Part shown: one piece after another, positions 26,180-37,201 of the stretch
Layout: each line of letters starts with the position of its first letter
How positions within the stretch are numbered: position 1 is the stretch's first letter
Assembly: GCA_002929135.1 (NCBI GenBank)
Contig: PESC01000056.1
Coordinates: 1-64,000 of the forward strand
Source: Methylomonas sp.
GTDB taxonomy: Bacteria > Pseudomonadota > Gammaproteobacteria > Methylococcales > Methylomonadaceae
Reading direction: 5' to 3'
DNA: 64,000 nucleotides
Position numbers and translations under genes: made by a program
The notes under the pieces: generated by a model
The model's input: the letters and a program-made list of their open reading frames with translations, nothing else
Databases searched by the model: none
What the model was told of the DNA's origin: nothing

Positions 26180-26476
26180 TCAGTCCTGCGGAAAAAGGCC
26201 ACGATACGCTACGCCCTGACGCGGTTCAGCCATCCAGTCGGCCACGTTATTGCGCCAGCTCAGGTAATGGGCGGTTTGTTTGTGGGCTGTCGCAGCGTTG
26301 GCATCGACATAGGCTTCGTACAGTATGAAGCGTGAGGCATCGTCGGGTGCTTGCAGCACGTCGAAACGGCGGTTGCCAGGCTCCTGGATCGATGCTTGAT
26401 GATTCAAGCGGGTTGCGGCAATGAAATCGTCGATATGGTCGGCTTTGACATGTACATGAACCAGGGTGACGTGCAT
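26180..26476 (-). CDS. ABM-domain protein (LsrG/quinol-monooxygenase-like)
   Basis: This 98-residue dimeric ferredoxin-like protein of the antibiotic biosynthesis monooxygenase family begins MHVTLVHVHVKADHIDDFI and contains FILYEAYVDANAATAHKQT, the usual beta-strand/helix with an active-site His. Members oxidise or isomerise small aromatic or quinone-like compounds or, as LsrG, phospho-AI-2. It is co-transcribed with the Fe-ADH, so the two probably act on one small-molecule route. Confidence 0.8.
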   Translation of the reverse strand: MHVTLVHVHVKADHIDDFIAATRLNHQASIQEPGNRRFDVLQAPDDASRFILYEAYVDANAATAHKQTAHYLSWRNNVADWMAEPRQGVAYRGLFPQD

Positions 26477-26545
26477 GATCGAACCTCTTTTTTTGAAAAC
26501 GCAAGGGTCAAGAGTACGAAATTATACGGCAAGCCGACAGGCATA

Positions 26546-27628
26546 TCAGTCCTGGAACAGGTCGAGCTGACGCCAGGGTGGGCGTATGTCGTTGTTGAGC
26601 GCACTGAGCGTCACGCCCAACAAGCGCACCGGCAGGTGACCGGCCTCGGTATTTTTCAATAATTCCGCCAACAGTGGATGCAGCCGTGTCGCATCGGTGA
26701 TGGGGCTGGGCAGTGTGCGACCGCGCGTGACCTGTACGAAATTGCGGTATTTGATCTTGATGGTCAAGGCATGTGCCGTCATGCGTTTGTCGTTGAGACG
26801 AAGCAGGGCTTGGTCGAGCAGTAATCGCAGATGATGAACGATGTCGGCGACAGCGGTAATGTCGTGCTCGAATGTGGTTTCCACACCAACCGATTTACGT
26901 GGCCTGTGATGGTTGACGATTCGATGATCGATGCCACGGGCGATGTCGTGGTAATACGCCGCGTTTTTGCCAAACGGTGCTTGCAGGCGGGCAAGCGACC
27001 ACTCACGCAAATCGGCACCGGTTTCGATGCCAAGCTCGCGCATCTTGCGTTCGGTGGCAGGGCCTATGCCGTGAAAGCGGCGAATCGGCAGGCTGGCGAT
27101 CAAGGTATTGGCTTGGTCGGGGGTGATGATGTACAAGCCGTCCGGCTTGCCCAGGTCGGAGGCGATCTTGGCGAGAAACTTGTTGTACGACACGCCTGCC
27201 GATGCGGTCAGGCCGGTTTCGCGGCGAATGTCCTGTTTGATCTGCCTGGCCAGCAACGATGCCGAGCCGTGAAACCAGGGGTTGTTGCTGACATCGAGAT
27301 AGGCTTCGTCCAGCGACAAGGGTTCGAATCCATCGCAATAGCGCCCGAAAATATCGCGGATGGCTTGCGAGGCTTGCCGATAGGCATCGAAACGTGGTTT
27401 GACGAAAATGGCCTGCGGGCACAAACGGTAGGCTTGCGACGATGGCATGGCCGAATGCACACCAAATGCGCGAGCTTCGTAGCTGCAGGTGGCAACTACG
27501 CCCCGCGAATCGGGCTTGCCGCCGACGATGACGGGCTTGTTGCGGTATTGCGGATGGTCACGCTGTTCGACCGCCGCATAAAATGCATCCATGTCGATGT
27601 GGATGATTTTGCGCGGCGTGTCGTGCAT
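26546..27628 (-). CDS. dinB: DNA polymerase IV
   Basis: This is an error-prone Y-family polymerase of 360 residues. It has IIHIDMDAFYAAVEQRDHPQ (catalytic Asp), the LSLDEAYLDVS motif, helix-hairpin-helix thumb motifs and a little-finger domain ending with a beta-clamp-like QLDLFQD. The start at ATG 27628 gives MHDTPRKIIHIDMD. It lies 2 bases from the preceding DUF4389 gene, suggesting a shared transcript. I see no LexA box directly upstream. Confidence 0.95.
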   Translation of the reverse strand: MHDTPRKIIHIDMDAFYAAVEQRDHPQYRNKPVIVGGKPDSRGVVATCSYEARAFGVHSAMPSSQAYRLCPQAIFVKPRFDAYRQASQAIRDIFGRYCDGFEPLSLDEAYLDVSNNPWFHGSASLLARQIKQDIRRETGLTASAGVSYNKFLAKIASDLGKPDGLYIITPDQANTLIASLPIRRFHGIGPATERKMRELGIETGADLREWSLARLQAPFGKNAAYYHDIARGIDHRIVNHHRPRKSVGVETTFEHDITAVADIVHHLRLLLDQALLRLNDKRMTAHALTIKIKYRNFVQVTRGRTLPSPITDATRLHPLLAELLKNTEAGHLPVRLLGVTLSALNNDIRPPWRQLDLFQD

Positions 27629-27630
27629 GG

Positions 27631-27936
27631 TTATTTCGGGTCTGACGACTCCAGTTCTGCTGTCAGATTCCACTCGGAAAACGGGAACGGCAGGCGTTCG
27701 GTGTTGAAGGTCAGAAACAGCAGCAGATGGTAGTGATAGGTCGACAGGTTGCGGCCAAAACCCAGGATGTTGTTGTTGACGCTGCCGGTCAGTAATACGG
27801 AGCCGACCTGCAACAGCACCACCAGCCAGATCAACAGTTTGACCATGCTGTCGATCAAGGCATAAATCAGCATGAAGACGATGCGCTTCCAGGTCTCGAT
27901 TTTTTTCAGGTTTTCGTTGATGCTGATATCCTGCAT
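27631..27936 (-). CDS. DUF4389 membrane protein
   Basis: This 101-residue protein has two closely spaced hydrophobic segments (about residues 18-55), with YHYHLLLFLTFNTERLPFPF after them, typical of DUF4389. Function is unknown. It sits between DUF2333 and dinB with gaps of 4 and 2 bases, so the three genes probably form one operon. Confidence 0.8.
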   Translation of the reverse strand: MQDISINENLKKIETWKRIVFMLIYALIDSMVKLLIWLVVLLQVGSVLLTGSVNNNILGFGRNLSTYHYHLLLFLTFNTERLPFPFSEWNLTAELESSDPK

Positions 27937-27940
27937 GGCA

Positions 27941-28960
27941 TTACCCCCTGTTCATCACGTCGCGCAAGTCAAGCGCAGCAGCATTGGCGCGCGCAATGTA
28001 ATTGGCCATTGCCAGCGAATAGTTGGCAAATATGCCGAAGCCGTCGCCATTCAATACGACCGGACTCAGTGTGGGTGTCAGCGCGTTTTCCAGCGCCTGA
28101 ATCATGTTGTCCAGCGTATTCATCGCCCGTTTATCGAGCAGGATGTCGGAAAAATCATGTTTGATGGCTTTCAATATGTGCAACAAGGCCCAGCAGGAGC
28201 CACGGGCTTCGTAAAACACGTTGTCGATTTCCAGCCAGGGTGTTTCGCCCAGCGTGGGCATGTTCATGTTGAGGGCATTGGATGGATCGCCATGGGCGGC
28301 GCCGGAGAACCGGTCGGTACTGGCGGCAAGTCGTGTATTCAAGCCGCCCAGACGTTTGATGACGACTTCGGTGTACTGCCACAGGTTGTCGGCACGGGAA
28401 TGAAACTGAGCCGGCTTGGAGGTCGATGTCGGGTTTTGCAGACGACTCATGTAGTTATGCAGGGCTTCGACACCTTTTTCGTATTCGGCTTCCGTCGCCG
28501 GCAGCGCCCATGAGTTGTGATCGTAGTAAAAATAAGGTTCGGCCTGAGCCAGGTCTTTATCTTCGGCAGATTGCGATTGGTCGCGGGCAAAATGGTTTCT
28601 CAGTGCCGTGGTGGCATCGCGCAACATCACCAGTGCACCGTACTCCCAGCTCTGAATGTTGTCGCAAAACACGCCGGGCGGTGCCACGTCGTTGGTCAGG
28701 TAACCACCCGGTTTGTGCAGAATGACTTCCGCGATGTGCGCCAGGGTGTTGGCATAAACGTAGCCGGCGGGCATCTGGTCGGTGTGCGTCACCTCCATGC
28801 GCTCGATGGCTTCGTCAGTCACGTTGAATTGTTGAGGTTCCCGGCTCCACCATTCACCCAATACCAGCAGAGCAATCACGACAATGGCGAGCAACGAACC
28901 GAATCCCCAGAGTATGCCTTTAGACTTTGCGTCTTCGAAAGAGTGTGGATTGTCTGACAT
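27941..28960 (-). CDS. DUF2333 family membrane-anchored protein
   Basis: This 339-residue protein has one N-terminal membrane anchor (about residues 15-37) and a long periplasmic helical domain containing PGGYLTNDVAPPGVFCDNIQ and QSWEYGALVMLRDATTALRN, conserved in gammaproteobacterial DUF2333 proteins. Function is unknown, and a cell-envelope role is likely. The start at ATG 28960 omits an N-terminal extension without homology-like character. It is the first gene of a DUF2333-DUF4389-dinB run. Confidence 0.8.
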   Translation of the reverse strand: MSDNPHSFEDAKSKGILWGFGSLLAIVVIALLVLGEWWSREPQQFNVTDEAIERMEVTHTDQMPAGYVYANTLAHIAEVILHKPGGYLTNDVAPPGVFCDNIQSWEYGALVMLRDATTALRNHFARDQSQSAEDKDLAQAEPYFYYDHNSWALPATEAEYEKGVEALHNYMSRLQNPTSTSKPAQFHSRADNLWQYTEVVIKRLGGLNTRLAASTDRFSGAAHGDPSNALNMNMPTLGETPWLEIDNVFYEARGSCWALLHILKAIKHDFSDILLDKRAMNTLDNMIQALENALTPTLSPVVLNGDGFGIFANYSLAMANYIARANAAALDLRDVMNRG

Positions 28961-29350
28961 GTGTTGCGTATCCTGATGAGACTGTGCGGGGAAGTGCGGC
29001 ATGCGTCACTGATGCTCGGCGAGTTATGGTAGCACGGTTTGTACCAAGGGCCAGCGTGTTCACTGCGGGGGTGGAGCGCAGGGTTTTCATGGCCACCTGC
29101 TTAACGATGCAGGCTCCTAACTGCCTACGCGGCAACAGACCTGATTCCGGTGTAACCGTTCAACCCCATCGCAAATCGCATCTCCCGGTGAGGACATGAA
29201 ACAGACAGGATTGAACAGATAGATTCAGGCTAACGCCACTACGGTTTCGGTTTTCCCTGTATCAGACTCGCCTGTTAAAATGCCGTCCATTTTCGGCTCA
29301 TGCCGCATCCAGTCCGCTTTTCACCCATCTGCCACTCTTTCGAAATCATT
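28961..29350. other. divergent intergenic region before gpmI
   Basis: This 390-bp gap carries the promoters of the DUF2333 operon (leftward) and gpmI (rightward). TGTTAAAAT at 29273-29281 resembles an extended -10 for gpmI, but the -35 is poor. CTGCCTACGCGGCA (29121-29134) resembles the stem of a type I-F CRISPR repeat, as a single copy. No gene is seen. Confidence 0.4.
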
Positions 29351-30994
29351 ATGAAATTAGAACAATCGCCCCGTTTCCCCGCTTGTCCCGGCCCTGTGGT
29401 CACCATCGTGCTCGATGGCGTGGGGCTGTCGCCGCGCGAGGACGGTGATGCCATCAAGGCCGCGCGCACCCCCATGTTGGACAAGCTGATGACTAATTTC
29501 CCGATGATGGCGCTGTGTGCTCACGGCACTGCCGTTGGTATGCCGAGCGACGACGACATGGGCAACAGCGAAGTCGGTCATAACGCCATCGGTGCCGGAC
29601 GGGTGTTCGCCCAGGGGGCCAAACTGGTGGCCGAATCCATTGCCAGCGGCCATTTGTGGCAGGGCCAGTCCTGGCGCGAGGTGGTGGCAACAGCCCAGCA
29701 AGGCGGCACCCTGCATTTCATCGGCTTGTTTTCCGACGGCAATGTCCATTCGCATATCGATCACCTGAAAGCCATGATCGAACGCGCCAAACAGCAAGGC
29801 GTCGGCAAGGTCAGGCTGCACATCCTGCTCGATGGCCGCGATGTCGGCGAAACTTCGGCGCTGGATTATGTCGATCCGTTCGAAGTCTATCTGGACGGCC
29901 TGCGCAGCGCCGATTTCGACGTGGCCATCGCTTCTGGTGGTGGTCGCATGACCATCACCATGGATCGCTACGAAGCCCACTGGCCCATGGTCGAACGTGG
30001 CTGGGCCATTCACGTTCGTGGCGAAGGTCGGCAGTTTGCCAGTGCCCATGATGCCATCGTCACTTACCGCAACGAATCGAACGTGATCGACCAGGATTTG
30101 CCCGGCTTCGTCATCGCCCAAGATGGCCAGCCGCTTGGTCCCATCGTTGATGGCGATGCCGTGGTGTTCTTCAATTTCCGTGGCGACCGTGCCATTGAAA
30201 TTTCTCGCGCCTTCACCGAAGCAAGCTTTACCCCGTTCAATCGTGGCCCGCTGCCCAAAATCACCTACGCCGGCATGATGCAGTACGACGGCGACACCAA
30301 GCTGCCGCCCCGTTTTTTGGTTGAACCACCGGCCATCGACCGTACTTTGGGCGAATATCTGGCGAAAACCGGTATTTCGCAATACGCCATCAGCGAAACC
30401 CAGAAATACGGCCACGTCACCTATTTCTGGAATGGCAACCGCTCCGGCAAGTTCGACGAGGCGCTGGAAACCTATGTCGAAATTCCCAGCGATGTGGTTC
30501 CGTTTGAACAGCGGCCCTGGATGAAATGCGCCGAAATCACCGACACCCTGATAGACGCCATCCGCAGCGGCCAATACCGCTATTTGCGCGTCAACTACGC
30601 CAATGGCGACATGGTGGGTCATACCGGTAATTTCGAAGCCGCCGTCACCGCGATGCAGTGCCTCGATTTGCAACTGGCGCGGCTGATTCCGGTGATTGTG
30701 GCAGCCGGTGGCGTTGCCCTTGTCACCGCCGACCATGGCAACGCCGACGAAATGTACGAGTTGGACAAAAAAGGCTTGGTCGTGCGCGACGCCGAAGGCC
30801 GCACCAAGGCCAAGACCGCGCACACCCTCAATCCGGTACCGTTCATCCTGATTTGCGGTGATGCCGAGCCGCCGTACAAGTTGCGCCAGGATATGCCGAC
30901 ACCGGGCTTGTCGAACATTGCCGCCACCGTGCTGAATCTTCTGGGTTACGACGCGCCCGACGATTACGACCCCAGCTTGATCGAAACGGCGTAA
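29351..30994 (+). CDS. gpmI: 2,3-bisphosphoglycerate-independent phosphoglycerate mutase
   Basis: This Mn-dependent glycolytic/gluconeogenic enzyme interconverts 3- and 2-phosphoglycerate. The 547-residue protein has VTIVLDGVG (metal Asp22), the catalytic Ser73 in [17 protein letters not shown], and [14 protein letters not shown] at the C-terminal metal site. The start at ATG 29351 excludes an unlikely N-terminal extension. Confidence 0.96.
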   Translation: MKLEQSPRFPACPGPVVTIVLDGVGLSPREDGDAIKAARTPMLDKLMTNFPMMALCAHGTAVGMPSDDDMGNSEVGHNAIGAGRVFAQGAKLVAESIASGHLWQGQSWREVVATAQQGGTLHFIGLFSDGNVHSHIDHLKAMIERAKQQGVGKVRLHILLDGRDVGETSALDYVDPFEVYLDGLRSADFDVAIASGGGRMTITMDRYEAHWPMVERGWAIHVRGEGRQFASAHDAIVTYRNESNVIDQDLPGFVIAQDGQPLGPIVDGDAVVFFNFRGDRAIEISRAFTEASFTPFNRGPLPKITYAGMMQYDGDTKLPPRFLVEPPAIDRTLGEYLAKTGISQYAISETQKYGHVTYFWNGNRSGKFDEALETYVEIPSDVVPFEQRPWMKCAEITDTLIDAIRSGQYRYLRVNYANGDMVGHTGNFEAAVTAMQCLDLQLARLIPVIVAAGGVALVTADHGNADEMYELDKKGLVVRDAEGRTKAKTAHTLNPVPFILICGDAEPPYKLRQDMPTPGLSNIAATVLNLLGYDAPDDYDPSLIETA

Positions 30995-31079
30995 CTTCGA
31001 AGTCGTTCTCCGGCGTTGACGCACTCAGCGCCGGGATCGACTTTCCCGATACCCCATCCACTGTTTCGATAGCGCACCC

Positions 31080-32390
31080 GTGACCACACTGTTTCAAATT
31101 CCGCATAACCATCCACAGCGTTTCATCCTGCATAACGAAGTTCATGCCCGGGCGTCGCCGATTCTGCGTCTGCCGGTCAGTGCCAGCTACCTGGCGTTGT
31201 CGTTGTCGGGTGAAGAAAAGGCGAGAGAGCGGCAACACATCACCGCTTTGTGCCAACGCTTCGGCTGTCTGCCGCCGGGCGCGGATGCCGATCATTTCAG
31301 TGCCAGTTTTGATGCGTTTCAGATGAGCTGGGAGCAGCATGGCGAATTCAGCGCCTACACGTTTTACACCTACGATACGGCAGGTGCGCCGTTTTCCAGC
31401 CCCGCGTTGACCAGGGTGCCGATCGATTGGCTGGCGCGGATTGGCGGGCAAACCGTGGTCGCCGCCCATGCCTGCATCGTGGCGGCAGAAGACATCGGCT
31501 ATCACGACGAAACCGATCTGTCGCCGGTATCGGTTTTTTTCGCCGGTAATCCGGTGGTCGGCTCCAATGTCACCGGTGGCGCCGCCTCGGCGTTTACCGA
31601 TTTCAAAATCCATGTTGACGGCTTCAGCCGTTTTCTGGTGGTGAATCACTCGCTGAAAACCGCGCAGGCCGGGCGCTTGTTGCACCGGCTGTTCGACATT
31701 GAGGTTTACCGGGTGCTGGCTCTGCTGGCCTTCCCGATTGCCCGCACACTGTACCCGGAGCTGAAGAAGGCCGATCGCCAGTTGTATGCCCTCACCAGCT
31801 CGATGACGCAAGCCGACGCCAACGACGCCAAATTACTCGATGAACTGACCGCGCTGGCTGCGCTGGTAGAAAATCACATCTCCAGCAACCAGTTCCGTTT
31901 CGCTGCCGCCAGCGCCTATCACCAACTGGTTGGTCAGCGTCTGGTGGATTTGCGCGAGACCCGCATCCAGGGCATCCAGACCCTGGGTGAATTTCTGAAA
32001 CGGCGACTGGAACCGGCGATGACCACCTGTCATTCGATCTCGCACCGCTTCAATCTGGTGTCGGAACGAATCAGCAACGCCAGCCAGTTGTTGCGCACCA
32101 AGGTGGATATCCTCATCGAGCGGCAAAACCAGGCCTTGCTGGCGTCGATGGCCTTGCGCGCCAAGATGCAGTTGCGTATGCAGCAAATGGTCGAAGGCAT
32201 TTCGATGGTGGCTATCACCTATTATGCAGCCAGTCTGGTCGGCGCGGTTGCCGAAGCCGTGCATGCCTTTGGCTGGCATGTCGAACCGGCCATCGCGGAA
32301 GGCGTGGCGATTCCGTTCATTCTGATCGTCATTGTGCTGGGTCGTAAACGGATGCACGCCATCATCGCGAGCACCACCGATGCGGCCTGA
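31080..32390 (+). CDS. DUF3422 family protein, putative membrane protein
   Basis: This 436-residue protein begins with a GTG codon at 31080. The N-terminus LHNEVHARASPILRLPV is the DUF3422 signature. The C-terminal quarter has a coiled-coil-like stretch and two hydrophobic segments (about residues 375-425), giving an architecture like a CorA-type membrane protein. Function is not established. It stands alone, 85 bases after gpmI, and converges on dsbB. Confidence 0.85.
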   Translation: MTTLFQIPHNHPQRFILHNEVHARASPILRLPVSASYLALSLSGEEKARERQHITALCQRFGCLPPGADADHFSASFDAFQMSWEQHGEFSAYTFYTYDTAGAPFSSPALTRVPIDWLARIGGQTVVAAHACIVAAEDIGYHDETDLSPVSVFFAGNPVVGSNVTGGAASAFTDFKIHVDGFSRFLVVNHSLKTAQAGRLLHRLFDIEVYRVLALLAFPIARTLYPELKKADRQLYALTSSMTQADANDAKLLDELTALAALVENHISSNQFRFAAASAYHQLVGQRLVDLRETRIQGIQTLGEFLKRRLEPAMTTCHSISHRFNLVSERISNASQLLRTKVDILIERQNQALLASMALRAKMQLRMQQMVEGISMVAITYYAASLVGAVAEAVHAFGWHVEPAIAEGVAIPFILIVIVLGRKRMHAIIASTTDAA

Positions 32391-32422
32391 TTTGATGCGT
32401 GATGAACGATGCCGTTTTGCTT

Positions 32423-32932
32423 CTAAGGCGCTTTGATGCGCTCCAGCCACAGGACGGCGAGGCTGAATGCTGCCAGCAGCACAAATGCCACCAGAGTCCA
32501 TGCCGGGATGCCCATACCCAGAAATACGCCGTCGATCTGTGCGCATTCACCGGTGCCGGTCAGCATCAGCCTGAGGGCATCGGCCAGCGGGAAATGTTGA
32601 AACACATAGTCCAGACCGGGGCTGCATTCGGGTACTTGGTCGGGGGGCAAGTGCTGCAACCAAACATGACGGGCGGACAGGCTGGCACCGACCAGCGCCA
32701 TCACTGCGGCGCTGAAGGCATAGGCCTTGACCGCTCGATTATGCGCAGCGCCGATCAGCAAGATCAACCCCGTTGCCAGGATCGCCAGACGTTGCGAAAT
32801 ACACAGTGGGCAGGGTTCCAGTTCCTCGGCGAATTGCAGATAGGCGCCAAAGGCCAGCAAGCCGACGCAGCCGAGAAAGCCGATGAAAAACCAGAGGCGA
32901 GGGGTCAGGCTGGAGAGTAAGGTTTGCCACAT
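32423..32932 (-). CDS. dsbB: disulfide bond formation protein B
   Basis: This inner-membrane enzyme reoxidises DsbA with quinone. The 169-residue protein has four membrane helices, a first periplasmic pair C41PLC44 and a second pair Cys103/Cys130. ATG 32932 is preferred because it places the first TM segment at the N-terminus as usual. Confidence 0.92.
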   Translation of the reverse strand: MWQTLLSSLTPRLWFFIGFLGCVGLLAFGAYLQFAEELEPCPLCISQRLAILATGLILLIGAAHNRAVKAYAFSAAVMALVGASLSARHVWLQHLPPDQVPECSPGLDYVFQHFPLADALRLMLTGTGECAQIDGVFLGMGIPAWTLVAFVLLAAFSLAVLWLERIKAP

Positions 32933-33119
32933 GATGAAAATACCGGGAAAGATTGAAAAACCCTGTGAATTGTATACCGGGTGCATTGCAAATTCTGACG
33001 GTTCTCAAGTATGGGAATAACTGAGAGCGGCGCTTTTAGGAGCGCAAATCCGCTAGAATGGCGTCCTTTTCCTAGTTATTTACTCAGGAATTTACCTTGG
33101 CTTTTATCGGAGCGTTGTT

Positions 33120-34211
33120 ATGACAGTCATTGACAAGACTACTGTCGAAAATGTGCTGAAATCGTTTATCGACCCCAATGTCGAGACCGATCTGGTTTCG
33201 GCAAAATCGGTCAGGCACATCAGTGTCGAGAACAATGACATCAGCGTGAAGGTGGAGCTGGGTTATCCCGCCAAAACCTGGTTGCCGGAGCTGAAAGCCC
33301 GGCTGGAAAAAACACTTGCGGCAGTGCCCAATGTTGGTCATGTCGATGTCGAGGTGGGCGTGAACATCGTATCTCACGCTGTTCAAAAAACCCTCAAACC
33401 GTTGCCCGGCGTGAAAAACATCATTGCCGTCGCTTCGGGTAAGGGTGGGGTCGGTAAATCGACCACATCGGTGAACCTGGCCCTGGCTTTGGCCGCAGAA
33501 GGTGCGCGGGTGGGCATACTCGATGCCGACATCTACGGCCCCAGTATTCCAACCATGCTGGGTGTGTCGGGCAAGCCCGATGTGGTGGACGGCAAAGCGA
33601 TGCTGCCGAAAGTGTCGTTCGGTATCCAGAGCATTTCCGTCGGTTATCTGATCGAACCCGACCAACCCATGATCTGGCGCGGGCCGATGGTGACCGGTAC
33701 GTTGCAGCAATTGCTGACGCAAACCCGCTGGGACGATGTCGATTATCTGATTATCGACCTGCCGCCGGGTACTGGCGACATTCAGCTTACGTTGGCGCAG
33801 CAGATTCCGGTCAGCGGCGCGGTGATCGTCACCACGCCGCAGGATATTGCGCTGATCGATGCGCAACGTGGTTTGGGCATGTTCGAGAAAGTCAATGTGC
33901 CGATACTCGGTTTGATCGAGAACATGAGCATCCACGTTTGCAGCGAATGTGGTCACGAGGAAGCTATTTTCGGCCAAGGTGGGGGCGTGGCGATGGCGGA
34001 AAAAAACCATGTGGCGTTGCTGGGTGCGTTGCCGCTGGACATGGGCATACGCCAGAGCGCAGACAGTGGCCGACCCACAGTGGTGGCCGACCCCGACAGT
34101 CGCGCGGCGCAAATGTATCGGGAAATCGCGCGCAAAATGGCGGCGAAACTGGCGTTGCGAACGCGCGATTACAGCGGCAGCTTCCCTAAAATCGTGATTC
34201 AGAATACCTGA
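33120..34211 (+). CDS. apbC: Mrp/ApbC-type iron-sulfur cluster carrier ATPase
   Basis: This 363-residue protein has an N-terminal MIP18/DUF59 domain (about 1-85), a P-loop ATPase with VASGKGGVGKSTTSVNLALA, and the cluster-binding CxxC (Cys274, Cys277). It binds and transfers 4Fe-4S clusters to apoproteins. GGAG lies 7 bases upstream of the start. It is divergent from dsbB. Confidence 0.94.
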   Translation: MTVIDKTTVENVLKSFIDPNVETDLVSAKSVRHISVENNDISVKVELGYPAKTWLPELKARLEKTLAAVPNVGHVDVEVGVNIVSHAVQKTLKPLPGVKNIIAVASGKGGVGKSTTSVNLALALAAEGARVGILDADIYGPSIPTMLGVSGKPDVVDGKAMLPKVSFGIQSISVGYLIEPDQPMIWRGPMVTGTLQQLLTQTRWDDVDYLIIDLPPGTGDIQLTLAQQIPVSGAVIVTTPQDIALIDAQRGLGMFEKVNVPILGLIENMSIHVCSECGHEEAIFGQGGGVAMAEKNHVALLGALPLDMGIRQSADSGRPTVVADPDSRAAQMYREIARKMAAKLALRTRDYSGSFPKIVIQNT

Positions 34212-34225
34212 TGCGCTAAAACACG

Positions 34226-34248
34226 AAGGCCCGGTTGAGCCGGGCCTT
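34226..34248. terminator. terminator hairpin between apbC and proB
   Basis: AAGGCCCGG (34226-34234), loop TTGAG, CCGGGCCTT (34240-34248), with a broken T-run after it on each strand. It lies between the convergent apbC and proB genes and probably serves both. Confidence 0.75.
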
Positions 34249-34254
34249 TGTTCT

Positions 34255-36412
<2,158 letters not shown>

Positions 36413-36429
36413 TTAACCGGTACAAACAA

Positions 36430-36456
36430 AAAAGCCCCGTTTGGAACGAGGCTTTT
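36430..36456 (-). terminator. terminator after rpmA
   Basis: AAAAGCCCCGTT (36430-36441), loop TGG, AACGAGGCTTTT (36445-36456). The one mismatch on this strand becomes a G-U pair in minus-strand RNA, and a T-rich tail follows, so it is directed against rplU-rpmA transcripts, with some read-through to obgE likely. Confidence 0.85.
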
Positions 36457-36489
36457 AAGCAATATCCGTGCCCAAGGCACTGTTCAGGT

Positions 36490-36747
36490 TCAGGCTGCGG
36501 CGATACTGACGTATCTGCGGTTTTTAGGGCCTTTTTCGCCAAACACTACTTTCCCGTCCGTCAATGCAAACAGGGTGTGGTCTTTGCCGATGCCGACATT
36601 GTCGCCGGGGTGAAATTGGGTGCCGCGTTGGCGAACCAGGATGTTGCCTGCCTTGACGATTTGGCCGCCGAAACGCTTTACGCCTAACCGCTGGGCATGG
36701 GAGTCGCGACCATTGCGGGTACTACCGCCTGCTTTCTTGTGAGCCAT
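36490..36747 (-). CDS. rpmA: 50S ribosomal protein L27
   Basis: This is an 85-residue ribosomal protein reaching the peptidyl-transferase centre. [20 protein letters not shown] is the standard proteobacterial N-terminus. It is 18 bases after rplU in the usual rplU-rpmA-obgE order. Confidence 0.97.
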   Translation of the reverse strand: MAHKKAGGSTRNGRDSHAQRLGVKRFGGQIVKAGNILVRQRGTQFHPGDNVGIGKDHTLFALTDGKVVFGEKGPKNRRYVSIAAA

Positions 36748-36765
36748 TTTTCAATCTCCGTTTAC

Positions 36766-37077
36766 TTATGCAGAAATGCCAGTGATTTGCACTTCGGTGT
36801 AGTACTGACGATGCCCCATTTGTTTCATGTGGTGCTTGCGTCGTTTGAATTTGATGATTCTTACTTTTTTGTGCCGACCTTGCGAAACCACGGTGGCGGT
36901 GACCTTGCCGCCTTCCACGTAGGGTTGGCCTACCTTGACGCTGTCGCCAGATTGAACCATCAGTACTTTGTCGAATTCGACGTTGTCGCCCGAACCCAAC
37001 TCAAGTTTTTCGATTTTTAAGGTAGCGCCTTCAGTGACACGATACTGTTTACCACCTGTTTGAATTACCGCATACAT
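36766..37077 (-). CDS. rplU: 50S ribosomal protein L21
   Basis: This is a 103-residue ribosomal protein that binds 23S rRNA. The start at ATG 37077 gives [14 protein letters not shown], the canonical beginning. [20 protein letters not shown] is the conserved basic C-terminal part. The promoter should lie in 37078-37201. Confidence 0.97.
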   Translation of the reverse strand: MYAVIQTGGKQYRVTEGATLKIEKLELGSGDNVEFDKVLMVQSGDSVKVGQPYVEGGKVTATVVSQGRHKKVRIIKFKRRKHHMKQMGHRQYYTEVQITGISA

Positions 37078-37201
37078 CAAAGTAAGCTCCATCAAGCATT
37101 ATTCTGTTTAAAGTGAACGCGGCATTATATTCCCAACGAATATGCAGCGTCAAACACAACACGCGGCCAGTGCAGTCAGGGTGGTGGTTTGGTCTCACCG
37201 C

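Noticed and set aside
29121-29134. Resemblance to the stem of a type I-F CRISPR repeat (CTGCCTACGCGGCA)
   Set aside because: Only one copy, no spacer periodicity and no cas genes nearby; the match is confined to the palindromic core.
29357-31024. Minus-strand frame of 555 codons over gpmI
   Set aside because: Fully antisense to an unmistakable phosphoglycerate mutase.
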